From Lactobacillaceae bacterium L1_55_11 (GTDB lineage Bacteria; Bacillota; Bacilli; Lactobacillales; Lactobacillaceae): a stretch of 64,000 nucleotides of DNA. The stretch spans positions 496,001 through 560,000 of the forward strand of contig JAQYTT010000001.1 in the NCBI GenBank assembly GCA_029433155.1, given 5' to 3'. Both the position numbers and the translations under genes were made by a program. Position 1 is the first letter of the stretch. Every line of letters starts with the position of its first letter. Shown here in pieces: positions 25,903-35,138 of this stretch. The notes beneath the pieces were generated by a model, which had not been told where the DNA came from, searched no databases, and saw only the letters and a program-made list of their open reading frames with translations.

Positions 25903-26693
25903 TGGCTGCTCCTCTTTTCATGTGAAAGTATGATGTCATAACCGTCTTTGCGATACTGACGCAGCTTTTCCATGCTGGCCAGGTAATCATCCCAGGAGTG
26001 CATGATAATGCCGGCGGCCCGAATCGGTCCGTCAGCCGGGTCATCAATGGCCGCCTGAGTCCAGGAGGCATCGGCTCCCAGTAAGGTTGGTTTACCAGTC
26101 CGCTGATCAACAAAGGCCAGGCCAAACATGCCCTGACTATGACCAGGTAGGTCAACCACGGTCAGTCCTCCCTCGTCAAAGGGTACCTGACCAGACCGGT
26201 CGTCGATTTCTTGGAGGCGTCCATCCAGAGGTTCAATCAAATCCTTCAAATAGCCATGACGAACCTGGTTAAAACCAGCCAGGGACTGCACAAATTCGTA
26301 TTCTGACAGGTGTCCGACCAGCTCCCGGTCCATTAGGGGGCCAAGGCCGCCGACGTGGTCAGCGTGCAGGTGGGACAAAATCACCATCTTAACATCGGCC
26401 AGACTGATATCGTGCTGATTCAGCTGCTTTAAAACCGCCTGCTCGGGCTTAGTGCTAACCGGGGTCCCCCAGCGGTAAAAATGTTGGGGAAAGGCCTGGC
26501 TGGCTTCGAAAAACTGGCGGCTGTAGCCCGTATCAAAGAGAATGTAACCGTAGTCATCATGCCACAGCAAAAAAGCCAGGGCTGGAATTTTTTGAATGCC
26601 CAGCTGGCCGTGCTTTTTATTCATTAAACGTCCCGGTGCAAAGGTGTGCCCGGTGTCTAAGATGGCTTTCAGTCTAACCTTGCTGGTTGGCAT
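25890..26693 (-). CDS. metallo-beta-lactamase-fold hydrolase
   Basis: A 267-residue MBL-fold protein. The metal motif HLHADHVGG (H108, H110, D112, H113), the further His in PGHSQGMFG and LLGADASW with the late Asp are visible, and LSHEK is near the end. The start is ATG at 26693 (GGAG 7 nt upstream). It overlaps the reductase gene by 20 nt, so it is translationally coupled in the five-gene operon. N-acyl homoserine lactonase-type proteins share this layout, suggesting hydrolysis of a lactone, ester or acyl thioester. This is inference. Confidence 0.82.
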   Translation of the reverse strand: MPTSKVRLKAILDTGHTFAPGRLMNKKHGQLGIQKIPALAFLLWHDDYGYILFDTGYSRQFFEASQAFPQHFYRWGTPVSTKPEQAVLKQLNQHDISLADVKMVILSHLHADHVGGLGPLMDRELVGHLSEYEFVQSLAGFNQVRHGYLKDLIEPLDGRLQEIDDRSGQVPFDEGGLTVVDLPGHSQGMFGLAFVDQRTGKPTLLGADASWTQAAIDDPADGPIRAAGIIMHSWDDYLASMEKLRQYRKDGYDIILSHEKRSSQWFN

Positions 26694-27666
26694 CCACAAA
26701 CTCCTTAATCCCCTCTTCCACCGTTTTCACTGGCTGGTAGTGGAGTAAATCTTGGGCTTTTTTAATCGACAGGGTCTGGGTCCGACCTAAGACACTGGCC
26801 ACATAACGCGTCAGCAGTGGCTCCTGGTCCTTTTTAAAGTGCCGGTGGAAAACTTCATCCAAGTAGCCAACCCAGTACAAAAGCCGAAACGGAATGGCCT
26901 TAAATTTCAAGGGCACCCCCAACTGCTGGGTCAGCATTTCCAGCAGGTCATACATCCGGCGCGGATCACCGTTGGTGATGTTATAGGCCTGGTTAATGGC
27001 GTCCGGGTTGTTGGTTTCCACCGAGAGGCGGATGGCCTCAACGACATTATCAACATTAGTGACATCAACCCACTGCTGCTTACCCTTAGTTGGCATCGGA
27101 ATCCCACCCTGGGCATTCCGTTCCAAGAGCGGCTTTAAAATGGTCTCGTCATGGGGCCCAAAAATTGCCCGGGGACGCAGAATAATATAGGGTAAACCAC
27201 TCTGTCGGACTAATTCATCGGCTTCAGCCTTGGTTCGCGCGTACTCATTGGCAAAGACCGTTGGTAGTGGGTAGGTTTCGGTCACGTTTTGCGCCGTTTC
27301 GTAGCGGAAGTAAATCGAAGGAGAAGAAATCTGAATGAAGCGTTGCACGTCGGCCTGCTGACCAACGGCCAGCATGTTCTTCGTACCAACCACGTTGGCC
27401 TCTTCAAACCACTCCTTGGGTCCCCAGTACTCTGACCGGGCGGCCGCATGGATAATCATATCTGGGGCCAGGTCGACTAGCTTTTTTTGGTCAGCCGGGG
27501 TCATTTTAGCCAAGTCCATGGCAATAAAGTGAACCGGGTACTTTTCCGTTAGTTCCTGCCCAATTTTCTGGTTACGGCCAATCCCGTATATTTCATATTG
27601 TGAGGACAGGTTGGCAATAAATTGCCGGCCTAGCAGACCGGTTGCGCCGGTTAGTAGTATTTTCAT
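26674..27666 (-). CDS. NAD-dependent epimerase/3-beta-HSD-like reductase
   Basis: A 330-residue extended SDR with a TGATGLLG cofactor motif (residues 6-13) and a catalytic YxxxK (Y142, K146 in EYARTKAEAD). Members of this 3-beta-hydroxysteroid dehydrogenase/OleD-like group reduce or oxidise beta-keto groups. Next to a KAS III enzyme it is a natural candidate to reduce the beta-keto condensation product. The start codon shares one base with the KAS III stop (TAATG). The long GAHDETILKPLLER segment binds substrate in relatives. Confidence 0.83.
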   Translation of the reverse strand: MKILLTGATGLLGRQFIANLSSQYEIYGIGRNQKIGQELTEKYPVHFIAMDLAKMTPADQKKLVDLAPDMIIHAAARSEYWGPKEWFEEANVVGTKNMLAVGQQADVQRFIQISSPSIYFRYETAQNVTETYPLPTVFANEYARTKAEADELVRQSGLPYIILRPRAIFGPHDETILKPLLERNAQGGIPMPTKGKQQWVDVTNVDNVVEAIRLSVETNNPDAINQAYNITNGDPRRMYDLLEMLTQQLGVPLKFKAIPFRLLYWVGYLDEVFHRHFKKDQEPLLTRYVASVLGRTQTLSIKKAQDLLHYQPVKTVEEGIKEFVDANQQG

Positions 27667-28667
27667 TAGTATTCAAAAACCAATCCTTGCATCGTCAAGC
27701 CGGCCGCAGTTCCAATCATCAGAACCTTGTCACCGCGCTTAATGTCGCCGCGGTCAATAGCCAAACTCAGGGCAGTTGGAATTGAAGCTGAAACCATGTT
27801 GCCGTGGTCGTTGATGATGTTGTAAAACTTTTCATCCGGAATATCCAGGTGCTTTTTCATGATTTTCATGGCCAAACCACTGGCCTGGTGAGGAATCACC
27901 ATGTCGATGTCGTCCATCTTCAAACCAGCTTCGTCCAAGAGGTTTTCCACAAAGGCTGGCACCTTCCGCATGGCCAGGCGGAAAGTAGCCTGACCATCCA
28001 TGTGGAACATAAAGTCGGTCTTAGGACGGTCTGGGTAGGTCTTAGGTGGGATGGCAGAACCACCACCACGAATTTCCGTGTCGTGAGCGCCCATGCCATA
28101 AGTAGCCATCTTGTTGGCATAAATCTTGGCTGGACCTTCTCCGTCCCGTTCCAGGATAGCGGCTGCCGATCCATCACCAAACAAAAGCGCATTCTTAGGC
28201 TCGTCATAGTTCAATGACAGAGATGGGAGGTCGGTGCTAACGATGGCTACCCGCTGGTACTTGCCCAGGTTAATCATGTTCGTCATCAGGTCAAAGGCGG
28301 TCGCAAAGCTAATGCAGGTCGCATTGACATCATAGGCTGGAATGCCGGCTGCTTCTTCACCGTAGGCTGCCTGCAGTAAAGGCGCCGTTGCCGGAATAGC
28401 CTGGCTTGGTACCGCTGAGGCACAGATGATCTGGTCTAGGTCGGTTACCTTCAAACCAGCCCGGTCTAAGGCCTTGTCCAAGGCCGCCTTAGCTAGTTGA
28501 ATACCTTCATCGTTAACGCCCTCAACTTCGGCGTAGCGTCGGGAATGAATCCCAGTTACGCGCTCAGCCCAGACTGGGTCAACGTTCATTTCCTTTGCTA
28601 AATCACTGGTCAAAACCACGTGTTCCGGTTCAGCAGTGCCCATACTTGCCAACTTCGTTGTGTACAT
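27666..28667 (-). CDS. KAS III-type condensing enzyme (FabH/OleA-like)
   Basis: A 333-residue thiolase-fold enzyme with a Cys-His-Asn triad: C118 in NATCISF, H260 in IPHQASG and N290 in DHGNMVSAS. Housekeeping FabH is normally encoded inside the fatty-acid synthesis operon with acpP and fabD. This copy instead heads a five-gene operon of accessory enzymes, so it probably condenses an acyl starter for a secondary product. It has a FabH-like size, but its sequence style is closer to non-primary KAS III/OleA-type enzymes. GAGG is 6 nt upstream of ATG. Confidence 0.85.
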   Translation of the reverse strand: MYTTKLASMGTAEPEHVVLTSDLAKEMNVDPVWAERVTGIHSRRYAEVEGVNDEGIQLAKAALDKALDRAGLKVTDLDQIICASAVPSQAIPATAPLLQAAYGEEAAGIPAYDVNATCISFATAFDLMTNMINLGKYQRVAIVSTDLPSLSLNYDEPKNALLFGDGSAAAILERDGEGPAKIYANKMATYGMGAHDTEIRGGGSAIPPKTYPDRPKTDFMFHMDGQATFRLAMRKVPAFVENLLDEAGLKMDDIDMVIPHQASGLAMKIMKKHLDIPDEKFYNIINDHGNMVSASIPTALSLAIDRGDIKRGDKVLMIGTAAGLTMQGLVFEY

Positions 28668-28714
28668 CGTGTGCCTCGCTTCTGATATTTTTTTCGTTCT
28701 GAACTTACCTGGGT

Positions 28715-28743
28715 ATTCTACATTTGTTACTAAAATATTTCAA
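28715..28743 (-). promoter_or_regulatory. promoter of the KAS III five-gene operon
   Basis: TTGAAA (28738-28743), 17-nt spacer, TAGAAT (28715-28720), about 48 nt upstream of the KAS III start. Confidence 0.7.
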
Positions 28744-28778
28744 ATGTTAATAATATGTTACACATAAATTTCAAAAAT

Positions 28779-28807
28779 AAAAAAGGATTCGATTAGAATC
28801 CTTTTTG
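28779..28807 (-). terminator. intrinsic terminator after the DUF3278 gene
   Basis: Stem AAAAAGGATTC/GAATCCTTTTT with a 5-nt loop, isolating the Xre/DUF3278 unit from the KAS III operon. Confidence 0.85.
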
Positions 28808-28833
28808 TTTACTCTTTGAAATTGTCACGAATC

Positions 28834-29379
28834 TTAGTCCTGCTGGTCATCTTCTTTTGGATAGCCTGGAGTTTGACCGGGTACTGGATAGCGAAAGACA
28901 CCGTACATTAAACCAGTCAGCAAGAGACTGATTACTAGCCAAGTTAACAGGGCCCGCCAGGAGAAAATTTGTCCAAATCGTAAACTAGCAATATCCCCCC
29001 AGGATGTGGTTATTGGCACAACTAACAAAAAGGCGAAGCTGCCAATCATGCCACCACGCAGTGCACGGTTAAAGGCGACTTTCTTGCTAGCTATTTTGTC
29101 AGAAACGTAAGCCTGGTCTAAATTACGGTTCATCACTACCCGTAGCACTACTATCAACGCCACACTCAAAACCAACAAGTCTAACCAGATCAACCAGAGC
29201 AAGACACCAGTACCAAAGTTCAGGGCCAAAATCATTCCAATCAAACTCGACAGGAAAGAGTAAACTGACAGGAAAATAAAGGCCACGTTACCAATCCGGC
29301 CCAGTCCCTGCTCCTTATATTCGTCTAAAACACCGTCCACACCGTAAAAGTGGCTGACTAACCAGTTATAAATTTTCAT
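28834..29379 (-). CDS. DUF3278-like membrane protein
   Basis: A 181-residue protein with four hydrophobic helices (about residues 32-52, 57-80, 108-126 and 142-163) and a proline-rich C-terminus. The opening (IYNWLVSHFYGVDGVLDEYKEQGLGRIGNVAF) is typical of the DUF3278 family, usually paired with a small Xre regulator, as here. It overlaps that regulator by 14 nt. Function is unknown; the membrane location is clear. Confidence 0.78.
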   Translation of the reverse strand: MKIYNWLVSHFYGVDGVLDEYKEQGLGRIGNVAFIFLSVYSFLSSLIGMILALNFGTGVLLWLIWLDLLVLSVALIVVLRVVMNRNLDQAYVSDKIASKKVAFNRALRGGMIGSFAFLLVVPITTSWGDIASLRFGQIFSWRALLTWLVISLLLTGLMYGVFRYPVPGQTPGYPKEDDQQD

Positions 29380-29572
29380 CTTGATTCTCCTCCCAAAACA
29401 GCGTGTTCAAATCAGTTCCCAGACAGTGACAAATCCCAATGCAAAGGCTCAGGCTGGGATTATACTTGCCATTTTCAATCAGGTTGACCGTTTGGCGGGC
29501 AATGCCAACTGACTGGGCCAAATCTGCCTGGGTAATCCCCGCTAACTTGCGGTACTCACGCACTCGATTCAT
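29366..29572 (-). CDS. small Xre-family HTH regulator
   Basis: A 68-residue protein that is almost entirely one HTH_3 domain: QADLAQSVGIARQTVNLIENGKYNPSLSLCIGI. It resembles the YozG/YgzD-type stand-alone Cro/C1 proteins often coupled to a membrane partner (here DUF3278, overlapping start). It probably represses its own two-gene unit. Confidence 0.85.
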   Translation of the reverse strand: MNRVREYRKLAGITQADLAQSVGIARQTVNLIENGKYNPSLSLCIGICHCLGTDLNTLFWEENQDENL

Positions 29573-29643
29573 GTCCGGTCCCCCTTATCTATTATGGTAT
29601 CGGTCCTAATAAATTATGTCAAATATATATGACAAAACAAGCT

Positions 29644-29664
29644 AAAAAAGAGCCCGCAGGCTCC
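29644..29664 (-). terminator. intrinsic terminator after the PTS IIC gene
   Basis: Short stem GAGCC/GGCTC with a 4-nt loop and TTTTTT on the minus strand, 8 nt after the stop. Confidence 0.7.
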
Positions 29665-29671
29665 AAATTAT

Positions 29672-31084
29672 TTATCCCTTTTCTGACCAGTTCTTGGCCG
29701 CCATGGTTTCTAAGTAGTGCCAAATTGCGCCTTGATGACGCCGCAACATAAATTGGGCAACCAAGTACAACACCACTAGGATTCCAATCAGGTAGAGATT
29801 ACCCGTCATCCAAACCATGAAAATCAGGGTATTTAAGGGACGGGCCATGATATTGAAGCTAACCACCAAACTGGCACCAGTGGCTGCGATTACACCATAA
29901 TGCGCCAGCGTCGCCGTATAAAAAGGCGCCATGTAACTGCCGGCGTACAGGCCCAGGCTCAGCCAAATCACCGCGGTCGCCAGTCCCTTGACTAGATTCC
30001 CCCGGTAAACAGCCATGACTGACTCCATCATAAAGGGCAAGGCAATCAGGTCCACCACCGGCAGCATTCGGTTACCGGGTAGGATGACTGCCAGCACCAA
30101 CATAATCGGAATTAACAGCATCCCCAGCATCAAGCTAGCCGGTTCGCCATAACCAATCCCATCATCTAAGGCCACAAACCAGCGCTTCTTGGTGAAAATC
30201 GTCCGGCCAGCCCCCTGCTTTTGCCGGTCTGTGATTTCACCAGTAATTGGCGTAAAAGCCTGACCAAAGAGTGAGGCAATCATTGGAAAGATGGTCATCA
30301 CTGCGCCCAGTTGAACGGCAAAGAGGAAGACTTGGCCCCAGGCTTTGACCGAACCCAGCTGGTTCAGATGAGCTAATAGACCCAAAACCAGCCCTAAAAT
30401 AGCGCCGATAATCATTGGCTCCCCAAGGAGGCCCAACTTCTTTTTCAAATTAGCCGGGGTTAGGTGCACCCGGTTTAAGCCAATCAGGTTCCACAGCGGA
30501 TCAAGCAGAATAGCTGGCACCACGTTTTCAATGTTATGGAGGGCGGCCACGGTGCTGTTTGGAATCTTAAAATAGTCCGCATAGCGGTCGGCTTGGACCT
30601 CGGCCAGCCAGAGCGTAATCAGCATCATAAAAACCGTCAAACTAAAGGACAACCAGAAATTATGGGTAGCCACGTAGGCAATCGTCCCCCAAATCATAAA
30701 GCCCCAGTTCTGCCAAAGGTTGGTGGCAAAAAAGACCTTAGTGTAACCAACCAAGAAGAGCAGGATTTCCAAAATCAGACCGACCATGAAAAAGCTAATG
30801 CCAACTGGAGAATCAAAGGCCACGATGGCGGCAGACTGCCAACCGGTATCCACAATCGACCGGTGCAGCCCGGTCGTGGTCACGACCTGGTGGATGACCT
30901 TGGTGACAATTGGCGTAAAGTCGGTGATAATCCAGGCAAAACCAGCCAGAGCAACACCAACCAGGATGGCACTGCGGACAGCCGTCGTGACCCGTACACG
31001 CAGTCCTAAGGCCACCAAAAAAATCATGATTGGAACTAGGACATTTTCACCCAAATCCGTAATAAAGTTTAAAAATACCTGCAT
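29672..31084 (-). CDS. orphan PTS IIC, galactitol (GAT) family
   Basis: A 470-residue integral membrane protein of the EIIC-GAT family (about 11-12 helices). Features are an FLNFITDLGENVLVPIMIF N-terminus, FDSPVGISFFMVG, the cytosolic loop NIENVVPAILLDPLWNLIGLNRVHLTP and a GEP motif in GLLGEPMIIGAILGL. No IIA or IIB gene lies next to it, so it depends on partners elsewhere or works without phosphorylation. Sugar specificity (galactitol-like polyol) is inferred from the family only. Confidence 0.82.
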   Translation of the reverse strand: MQVFLNFITDLGENVLVPIMIFLVALGLRVRVTTAVRSAILVGVALAGFAWIITDFTPIVTKVIHQVVTTTGLHRSIVDTGWQSAAIVAFDSPVGISFFMVGLILEILLFLVGYTKVFFATNLWQNWGFMIWGTIAYVATHNFWLSFSLTVFMMLITLWLAEVQADRYADYFKIPNSTVAALHNIENVVPAILLDPLWNLIGLNRVHLTPANLKKKLGLLGEPMIIGAILGLVLGLLAHLNQLGSVKAWGQVFLFAVQLGAVMTIFPMIASLFGQAFTPITGEITDRQKQGAGRTIFTKKRWFVALDDGIGYGEPASLMLGMLLIPIMLVLAVILPGNRMLPVVDLIALPFMMESVMAVYRGNLVKGLATAVIWLSLGLYAGSYMAPFYTATLAHYGVIAATGASLVVSFNIMARPLNTLIFMVWMTGNLYLIGILVVLYLVAQFMLRRHQGAIWHYLETMAAKNWSEKG

Positions 31085-31161
31085 CTGCCTCTCTCCCCTA
31101 CTAGCTGGCCCAAATAGGTGTATCCTTAGCTTGTAAAAACATTCTCAAAGGAGCTGCCCGC

Positions 31162-31737
31162 ATGAACATCTTGGTTATCTATGCCTACCCCAATCACACC
31201 GGTTTGAACTATGCTATCTTGAATCGGATTCGAAAAAATTTAAATTCAAGGCATAAAGTTAAAATTTTAGACCTGTATGAAGATGACTTTAACCCGATTC
31301 TGGTCTTCAATCAAGCCCACCGCCGGCGCGATTTGGACCAGGATCCGGCCATGGGGCCCTACCGTAAAATGGTTCAGGAGGCCGATTTCCTAATTTTTGT
31401 TTATCCAATCTGGTGGGGTGGCATGCCGGCCATTTTGAAGGGCTTTATTGACCGGGTCTTTGTCAAGGGCTTTGCCTACCATTATCCCAACGGTGGCCTC
31501 CGACCGGAAGGACTCCTGCCAGGTAAGTCCGCCTGGATTGTCAATACCTGTGATACCCCTGGCTTCTATATTAAGCTCTTCCAGGAAGACTACGGCCGAA
31601 TCTTAAAGCGCCAGGTCTTAAAAATGTGTGGTATCCATGTACAAAAGCACAGTCGCCTGAACTTTGTCCGCCGCTCTTCACTCGCTAAGCGGGAAAAGTT
31701 CCTGGACAAGGTTGGCAATTATGCCCGTGAAATTTAA
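31162..31737 (+). CDS. NAD(P)H-dependent flavin oxidoreductase (first copy)
   Basis: A 191-residue flavodoxin-fold protein (MdaB/KefF/quinone reductase-like). FMN-binding YAYPNHTGLNY is near the start and the strongly conserved PIWWGGMPAILKGFIDRVF motif is at about residues 80-100. Such enzymes reduce quinones or other electrophiles in two-electron steps. A paralogue follows 294 nt downstream. The gene has its own terminator. Confidence 0.85.
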   Translation: MNILVIYAYPNHTGLNYAILNRIRKNLNSRHKVKILDLYEDDFNPILVFNQAHRRRDLDQDPAMGPYRKMVQEADFLIFVYPIWWGGMPAILKGFIDRVFVKGFAYHYPNGGLRPEGLLPGKSAWIVNTCDTPGFYIKLFQEDYGRILKRQVLKMCGIHVQKHSRLNFVRRSSLAKREKFLDKVGNYAREI

Positions 31738-31739
31738 CA

Positions 31740-31768
31740 AAAAGAGCTCTGAACTCAGGGCTCTTTTT
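31740..31768 (+). terminator. intrinsic terminator
   Basis: Stem AAAGAGCTCTGA/TCAGGGCTCTTT followed by T-run, directly after the first oxidoreductase gene. Confidence 0.85.
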
Positions 31769-31839
31769 ATACAGCTGGTCCCAAAAATTAGGTAGACCAT
31801 TCCAAGGGCGATCAGCACACGTTAAATATGCCAAATCAT

Positions 31840-31884
31840 TCTAAACTAGAAACAATCTAAATTAGAAACATTAATCTAGATTAA
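31840..31884 (+). promoter_or_regulatory. tandem repeat cluster, candidate operator
   Basis: The 15-mer TCTAAACTAGAAACA (31840-31854) is repeated at 31856-31870 with one change (TCTAAATTAGAAACA). It is followed at once by the palindrome TTAATCTAGATTAA (31871-31884). The array is about 110 nt upstream of the -10 box of the second oxidoreductase gene and is a plausible regulator-binding site. Confidence 0.45.
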
Positions 31885-31993
31885 AAAGAACTAAAAAACC
31901 GGCAAATCAGCATTTTTTAGCTCTTTTTAGTCAAAAATTCTGAATTATTTTGGTTATTTTATGAGAATTTTCACCACAAATTCTAATTATGTG

Positions 31994-31999
31994 TATAAT
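31994..31999 (+). promoter_or_regulatory. -10 box of the second oxidoreductase gene
   Basis: Perfect TATAAT preceded by TG, 32 nt upstream of the ATG. The -35 is poor (TTCACC near 31970), which suits an activated or redox-controlled promoter. Confidence 0.65.
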
Positions 32000-32031
32000 G
32001 GCTACTATAATCTAACGAGGAGGATCTCGAC

Positions 32032-32601
32032 ATGAAAGTATTAGTCATCTATGCTTACCCTAACCATACCAGTTATAACTATGCAATTTTAGACCAGGTT
32101 AAGAAGAGCTTGGGCATTCATCACGAGGTCCAAGTCTTAGACCTTTATGAAGAAGACTTTAATCCAACCCTTTTCTTTGACCAAGAACACCGGCGTCACA
32201 ACCTCAACCAAAATGAGGAAACCGCCATCTACCGCGACATGATTAGCCAGGCCGATTTTCTGGTCTTTATCTACCCAATCTGGTGGAGTGGTATGCCAGC
32301 CATCTTAAAGGGCTTCATCGACCGCATCTTCTCCAAGGACTTCGCCTACAAGTATATTGGTGGCCATTCAATCGGCCTGCTCAAGGGTAAGGGCGCGTGG
32401 ATTATCAACACCAGTGATTCCACCAATTTCTCGGCTAACTTCCTCCAGCAGGACTATGGCCAGGTCCTAAAGAAGCAAATCTTAAAGATGTGTGGTGTTA
32501 AAGTTCAGCGCCACAGCCGCTTAAACTTTCTTTGTCGATCTACCCCCGATAAACGGGAGAAATTCCTCGACAAGGTTGGTCGCTACGGACAAAGAATTTA
32601 A
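32032..32601 (+). CDS. NAD(P)H-dependent flavin oxidoreductase (second copy)
   Basis: A 189-residue paralogue of the gene at 31162. It has the same start (VLVIYAYPNHTSYNYAIL), the same PIWWSGMPAILKGFIDRIF motif and the same C-terminal block (KMCGVKVQRHSRLNFL, then DKREKFLDKVGRYG). The main differences are in the middle lid region. It has a separate promoter and an unusual upstream repeat array, so the copies are probably expressed under different conditions. Confidence 0.85.
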   Translation: MKVLVIYAYPNHTSYNYAILDQVKKSLGIHHEVQVLDLYEEDFNPTLFFDQEHRRHNLNQNEETAIYRDMISQADFLVFIYPIWWSGMPAILKGFIDRIFSKDFAYKYIGGHSIGLLKGKGAWIINTSDSTNFSANFLQQDYGQVLKKQILKMCGVKVQRHSRLNFLCRSTPDKREKFLDKVGRYGQRI

Positions 32602-32602
32602 C

Positions 32603-32664
32603 TTTTGCTGGGCTGACATCTTATTCAGCCCAGCAAAAAAAGCTGACCAACCGTCAGCTTTTTT
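32603..32664. terminator. double hairpin terminator
   Basis: First stem TTTTGCTGGGCTGA/TCAGCCCAGCAAAA (32603-32638), overlapping a second stem AAAAAAGCTGAC/GTCAGCTTTTTT (32635-32664). The second has T-runs in both directions and serves the convergent oxidoreductase and argF. Confidence 0.82.
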
Positions 32665-32665
32665 A

Positions 32666-33730
32666 TTATGCCATTAAACTCAAATCACCCAGAGTCGCCA
32701 CCATAATGGCCATGATGGCGTGTTTCCGGTTTTCGGCTTCGACAAAGTGCCGGGCCTGGGGACCGTTAAAGACCTGGTTGGTGACTTCAATCCCGTCCGT
32801 ACCAACCAAATCAGGGTACTTTTCATGTAGTTCCTGAGCGACCGTGGTCTTCAAATCGTGAAAGGCTGGCAGGCAGTGCAGGGTAATTAAATCCTTGCCA
32901 TAGTGCTTAGAGAGCTTTAAGACTTCCTGGTTCACCTGGTAGGGCTTGAGCAGTTGCAAACGCTCAGCCCAGTTATGCTCACCCATACTGACAAAGACGT
33001 CACTGTAAATAACGTTGGCGTCAGCCACACCGGCCGCCACGTCATCGGTGATTTGCAACTTACTACCAGACATCCGGGCATAGCGCTCAGCAATGCCAAC
33101 CACATCTGGGGCCGGCTGCAAAGATTTAGGCGCCACGATATTGACGTTAATGCCCAGCATAGCCCCGGTCACTAGCAGAGAGTTCGCCATGTTGTTGCGG
33201 CCATCCCCGACGAAGGCCAGGGTAACCTGGTTGTCAATCTTGCCAAATTCTTCCTGGATGGTTAAGAAATCGGCAATCATCTGGGTTGGGTGCCATTGGT
33301 CGGACAGGCCATTCCAAACCGGAATCCGGTGACCTTCGTTATTCACGGCGTTAGCCGCCATCGATTCCATGTCATCCTGGGAGTAGCCCCGGTACTCAAT
33401 GGCATCAGCCATGCCGGCAAAGACGTGGGCCGTATCGGCCACTGACTCTTTTTGACCAAACTGGCTGGCACTAGGATCAATGTAAACCGTGTTGGCCCCC
33501 AGCTCATCACCGCCAATTTCAAAGGAAAGCCGGGTCCTAGTCGAGGTCTTAGCAAAGAGCAGGATTAAGTTCTTGTCGTGGAGGTACTTGGGTACCTTGC
33601 CACTGGCCTTCTTGGTTGCCTTAAGTTCAGCCGCCAAATCCACCAAGGTCTTTAACTCGGTCGGTGAAAAATCAACTTCCTTTAAGTAGGACCGTCCCTG
33701 TAGGGCGGCTACCGCTGCTTTACTGACCAT
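32666..33730 (-). CDS. argF: ornithine carbamoyltransferase
   Basis: A 354-residue enzyme that makes citrulline from ornithine and carbamoyl phosphate. The carbamoyl-phosphate motif STRTR is at 63-67, HPTQ occurs in [10 protein letters not shown] and HCLPAFHD lies near residue 285-292. The anabolic (argF) assignment rests on its place after argG-argH. The catabolic ArcB is sequence-similar and cannot be excluded. It overlaps argH by 11 nt. Confidence 0.92.
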   Translation of the reverse strand: MVSKAAVAALQGRSYLKEVDFSPTELKTLVDLAAELKATKKASGKVPKYLHDKNLILLFAKTSTRTRLSFEIGGDELGANTVYIDPSASQFGQKESVADTAHVFAGMADAIEYRGYSQDDMESMAANAVNNEGHRIPVWNGLSDQWHPTQMIADFLTIQEEFGKIDNQVTLAFVGDGRNNMANSLLVTGAMLGINVNIVAPKSLQPAPDVVGIAERYARMSGSKLQITDDVAAGVADANVIYSDVFVSMGEHNWAERLQLLKPYQVNQEVLKLSKHYGKDLITLHCLPAFHDLKTTVAQELHEKYPDLVGTDGIEVTNQVFNGPQARHFVEAENRKHAIMAIMVATLGDLSLMA

Positions 33731-35123
33731 CGGCCCCTCCTTTCCGCTGGGACAACATTGCTTCGCCCCGCTTAACTTCGTTCAAGACATTCTTAACCGC
33801 GGTGCCGCCGACCGGTGTCCGCCGGTTAACGGCCGTCTTGGACTTTAATTCTTCATAAATGTCATCTTCAATGGCCGGTGAAGCCGCCTGGAGCTCAGAC
33901 AAAGGCATCTGGTTAAGGGCCTTACCCTCTTGGATGCCCTTTAGCACCAGTTGGCCGACCACCGCGTGGGCCTGACGGAAAGGCAGACCCTTTTGAGCCA
34001 GGTAATCAGCCAGTTCGGTCGCGTTGGAGAAATCATTTTCGGTAGCCTTGGCCATCCGGTCGGCATGGACCGTCAGCGTGCTGAGCATGCCGTTGAAGAC
34101 CTTAATCGAGGCCAGGATAGTATCCATGGTGTCAAAGGTCGCTTCCTTATCTTCCTGCATATCCTTGTTATAGGCCAAAGGCAGGCCCTTCATCACCGTC
34201 AGCAGTCCCATCAGGCCACCAAAGACCCGGCCGGTTTTACCGCGGACCAGCTCGGCAAAGTCGGCGTTCTTCTTCTGGGGCATAATCGAAGAACCAGTTG
34301 AAAATGAATCGGCCAGTTCAATGTAATTAAACTCGTAAGTTCCCCACAAAATCAGCTCTTCAGCCAGCCGGGAAAGGTGCATCATCAAAATCGAGGCATT
34401 GCTCAAGAATTCCAGGGCAAAATCCCGGTCCGAGACGGCATCCAGGCTGTTGTGGTAGAGATCATCAAAGCCCAAATCTTTGGCTACGGCCGAACGATCA
34501 ATTGGGAAGGTCGTACCAGCCAGGGCAGCGGCCCCCAGGGGCAGGATATCGGTGTGCTTTTGGTTAAACTCAAAGCGCTCATAGTCCCGCTGCAGCATCT
34601 CAAAGTAGGCCAGCAGATAGTGGCCATAACTAATCGGTTGGGCGTGCTGCATGTGGGTGTAGCCGGGCATGACCACTTCAGCATTTTCCTGGGCCAACTT
34701 TAGCAGGGTCTGCTGCAAGTCAGTTAACTCAGTCAAAACCTGGGGCAGGCGGTGCTTTAACCAGAGGTGGAAGTCAGTGGCAACCTGATCATTACGGGAA
34801 CGGCCGGTGTGGAGCTTACCTGCCACTGGCCCAATCTTCTTGGTCAGCAGGGACTCAATGTTGAGGTGGATATCTTCGTTAGCAACGGAGAATTCTACCT
34901 TTCCCTGGGCCAGGTCATCTTGGATATCGTGCAGGCCAGCCTCGATTTGGTGGGCTTCATCAGGGCTGATAATCCCCTGCTGACCCAGCATTTTAACATG
35001 GGCCAGTGAGCCTTCCAAATCTTCAGCGGCCAGTTGGTAGTCAAAGCCAATTGAGGCCCCAAACTCATCAACCCAGTCCTGGGCCTTACCTGTAAACCGG
35101 CCACCCCATAATTTATCTGTCAT
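33720..35123 (-). CDS. argH: argininosuccinate lyase
   Basis: A 467-residue fumarase-superfamily lyase splitting argininosuccinate into arginine and fumarate. N-terminal [45 protein letters not shown]-like [21 protein letters not shown] and the signature [12 protein letters not shown] are all present. It is the middle gene of argG-argH-argF, 15 nt after argG. Confidence 0.95.
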   Translation of the reverse strand: MTDKLWGGRFTGKAQDWVDEFGASIGFDYQLAAEDLEGSLAHVKMLGQQGIISPDEAHQIEAGLHDIQDDLAQGKVEFSVANEDIHLNIESLLTKKIGPVAGKLHTGRSRNDQVATDFHLWLKHRLPQVLTELTDLQQTLLKLAQENAEVVMPGYTHMQHAQPISYGHYLLAYFEMLQRDYERFEFNQKHTDILPLGAAALAGTTFPIDRSAVAKDLGFDDLYHNSLDAVSDRDFALEFLSNASILMMHLSRLAEELILWGTYEFNYIELADSFSTGSSIMPQKKNADFAELVRGKTGRVFGGLMGLLTVMKGLPLAYNKDMQEDKEATFDTMDTILASIKVFNGMLSTLTVHADRMAKATENDFSNATELADYLAQKGLPFRQAHAVVGQLVLKGIQEGKALNQMPLSELQAASPAIEDDIYEELKSKTAVNRRTPVGGTAVKNVLNEVKRGEAMLSQRKGGADGQ

Positions 35124-35138
35124 GCCGTGCTCCTTTTA

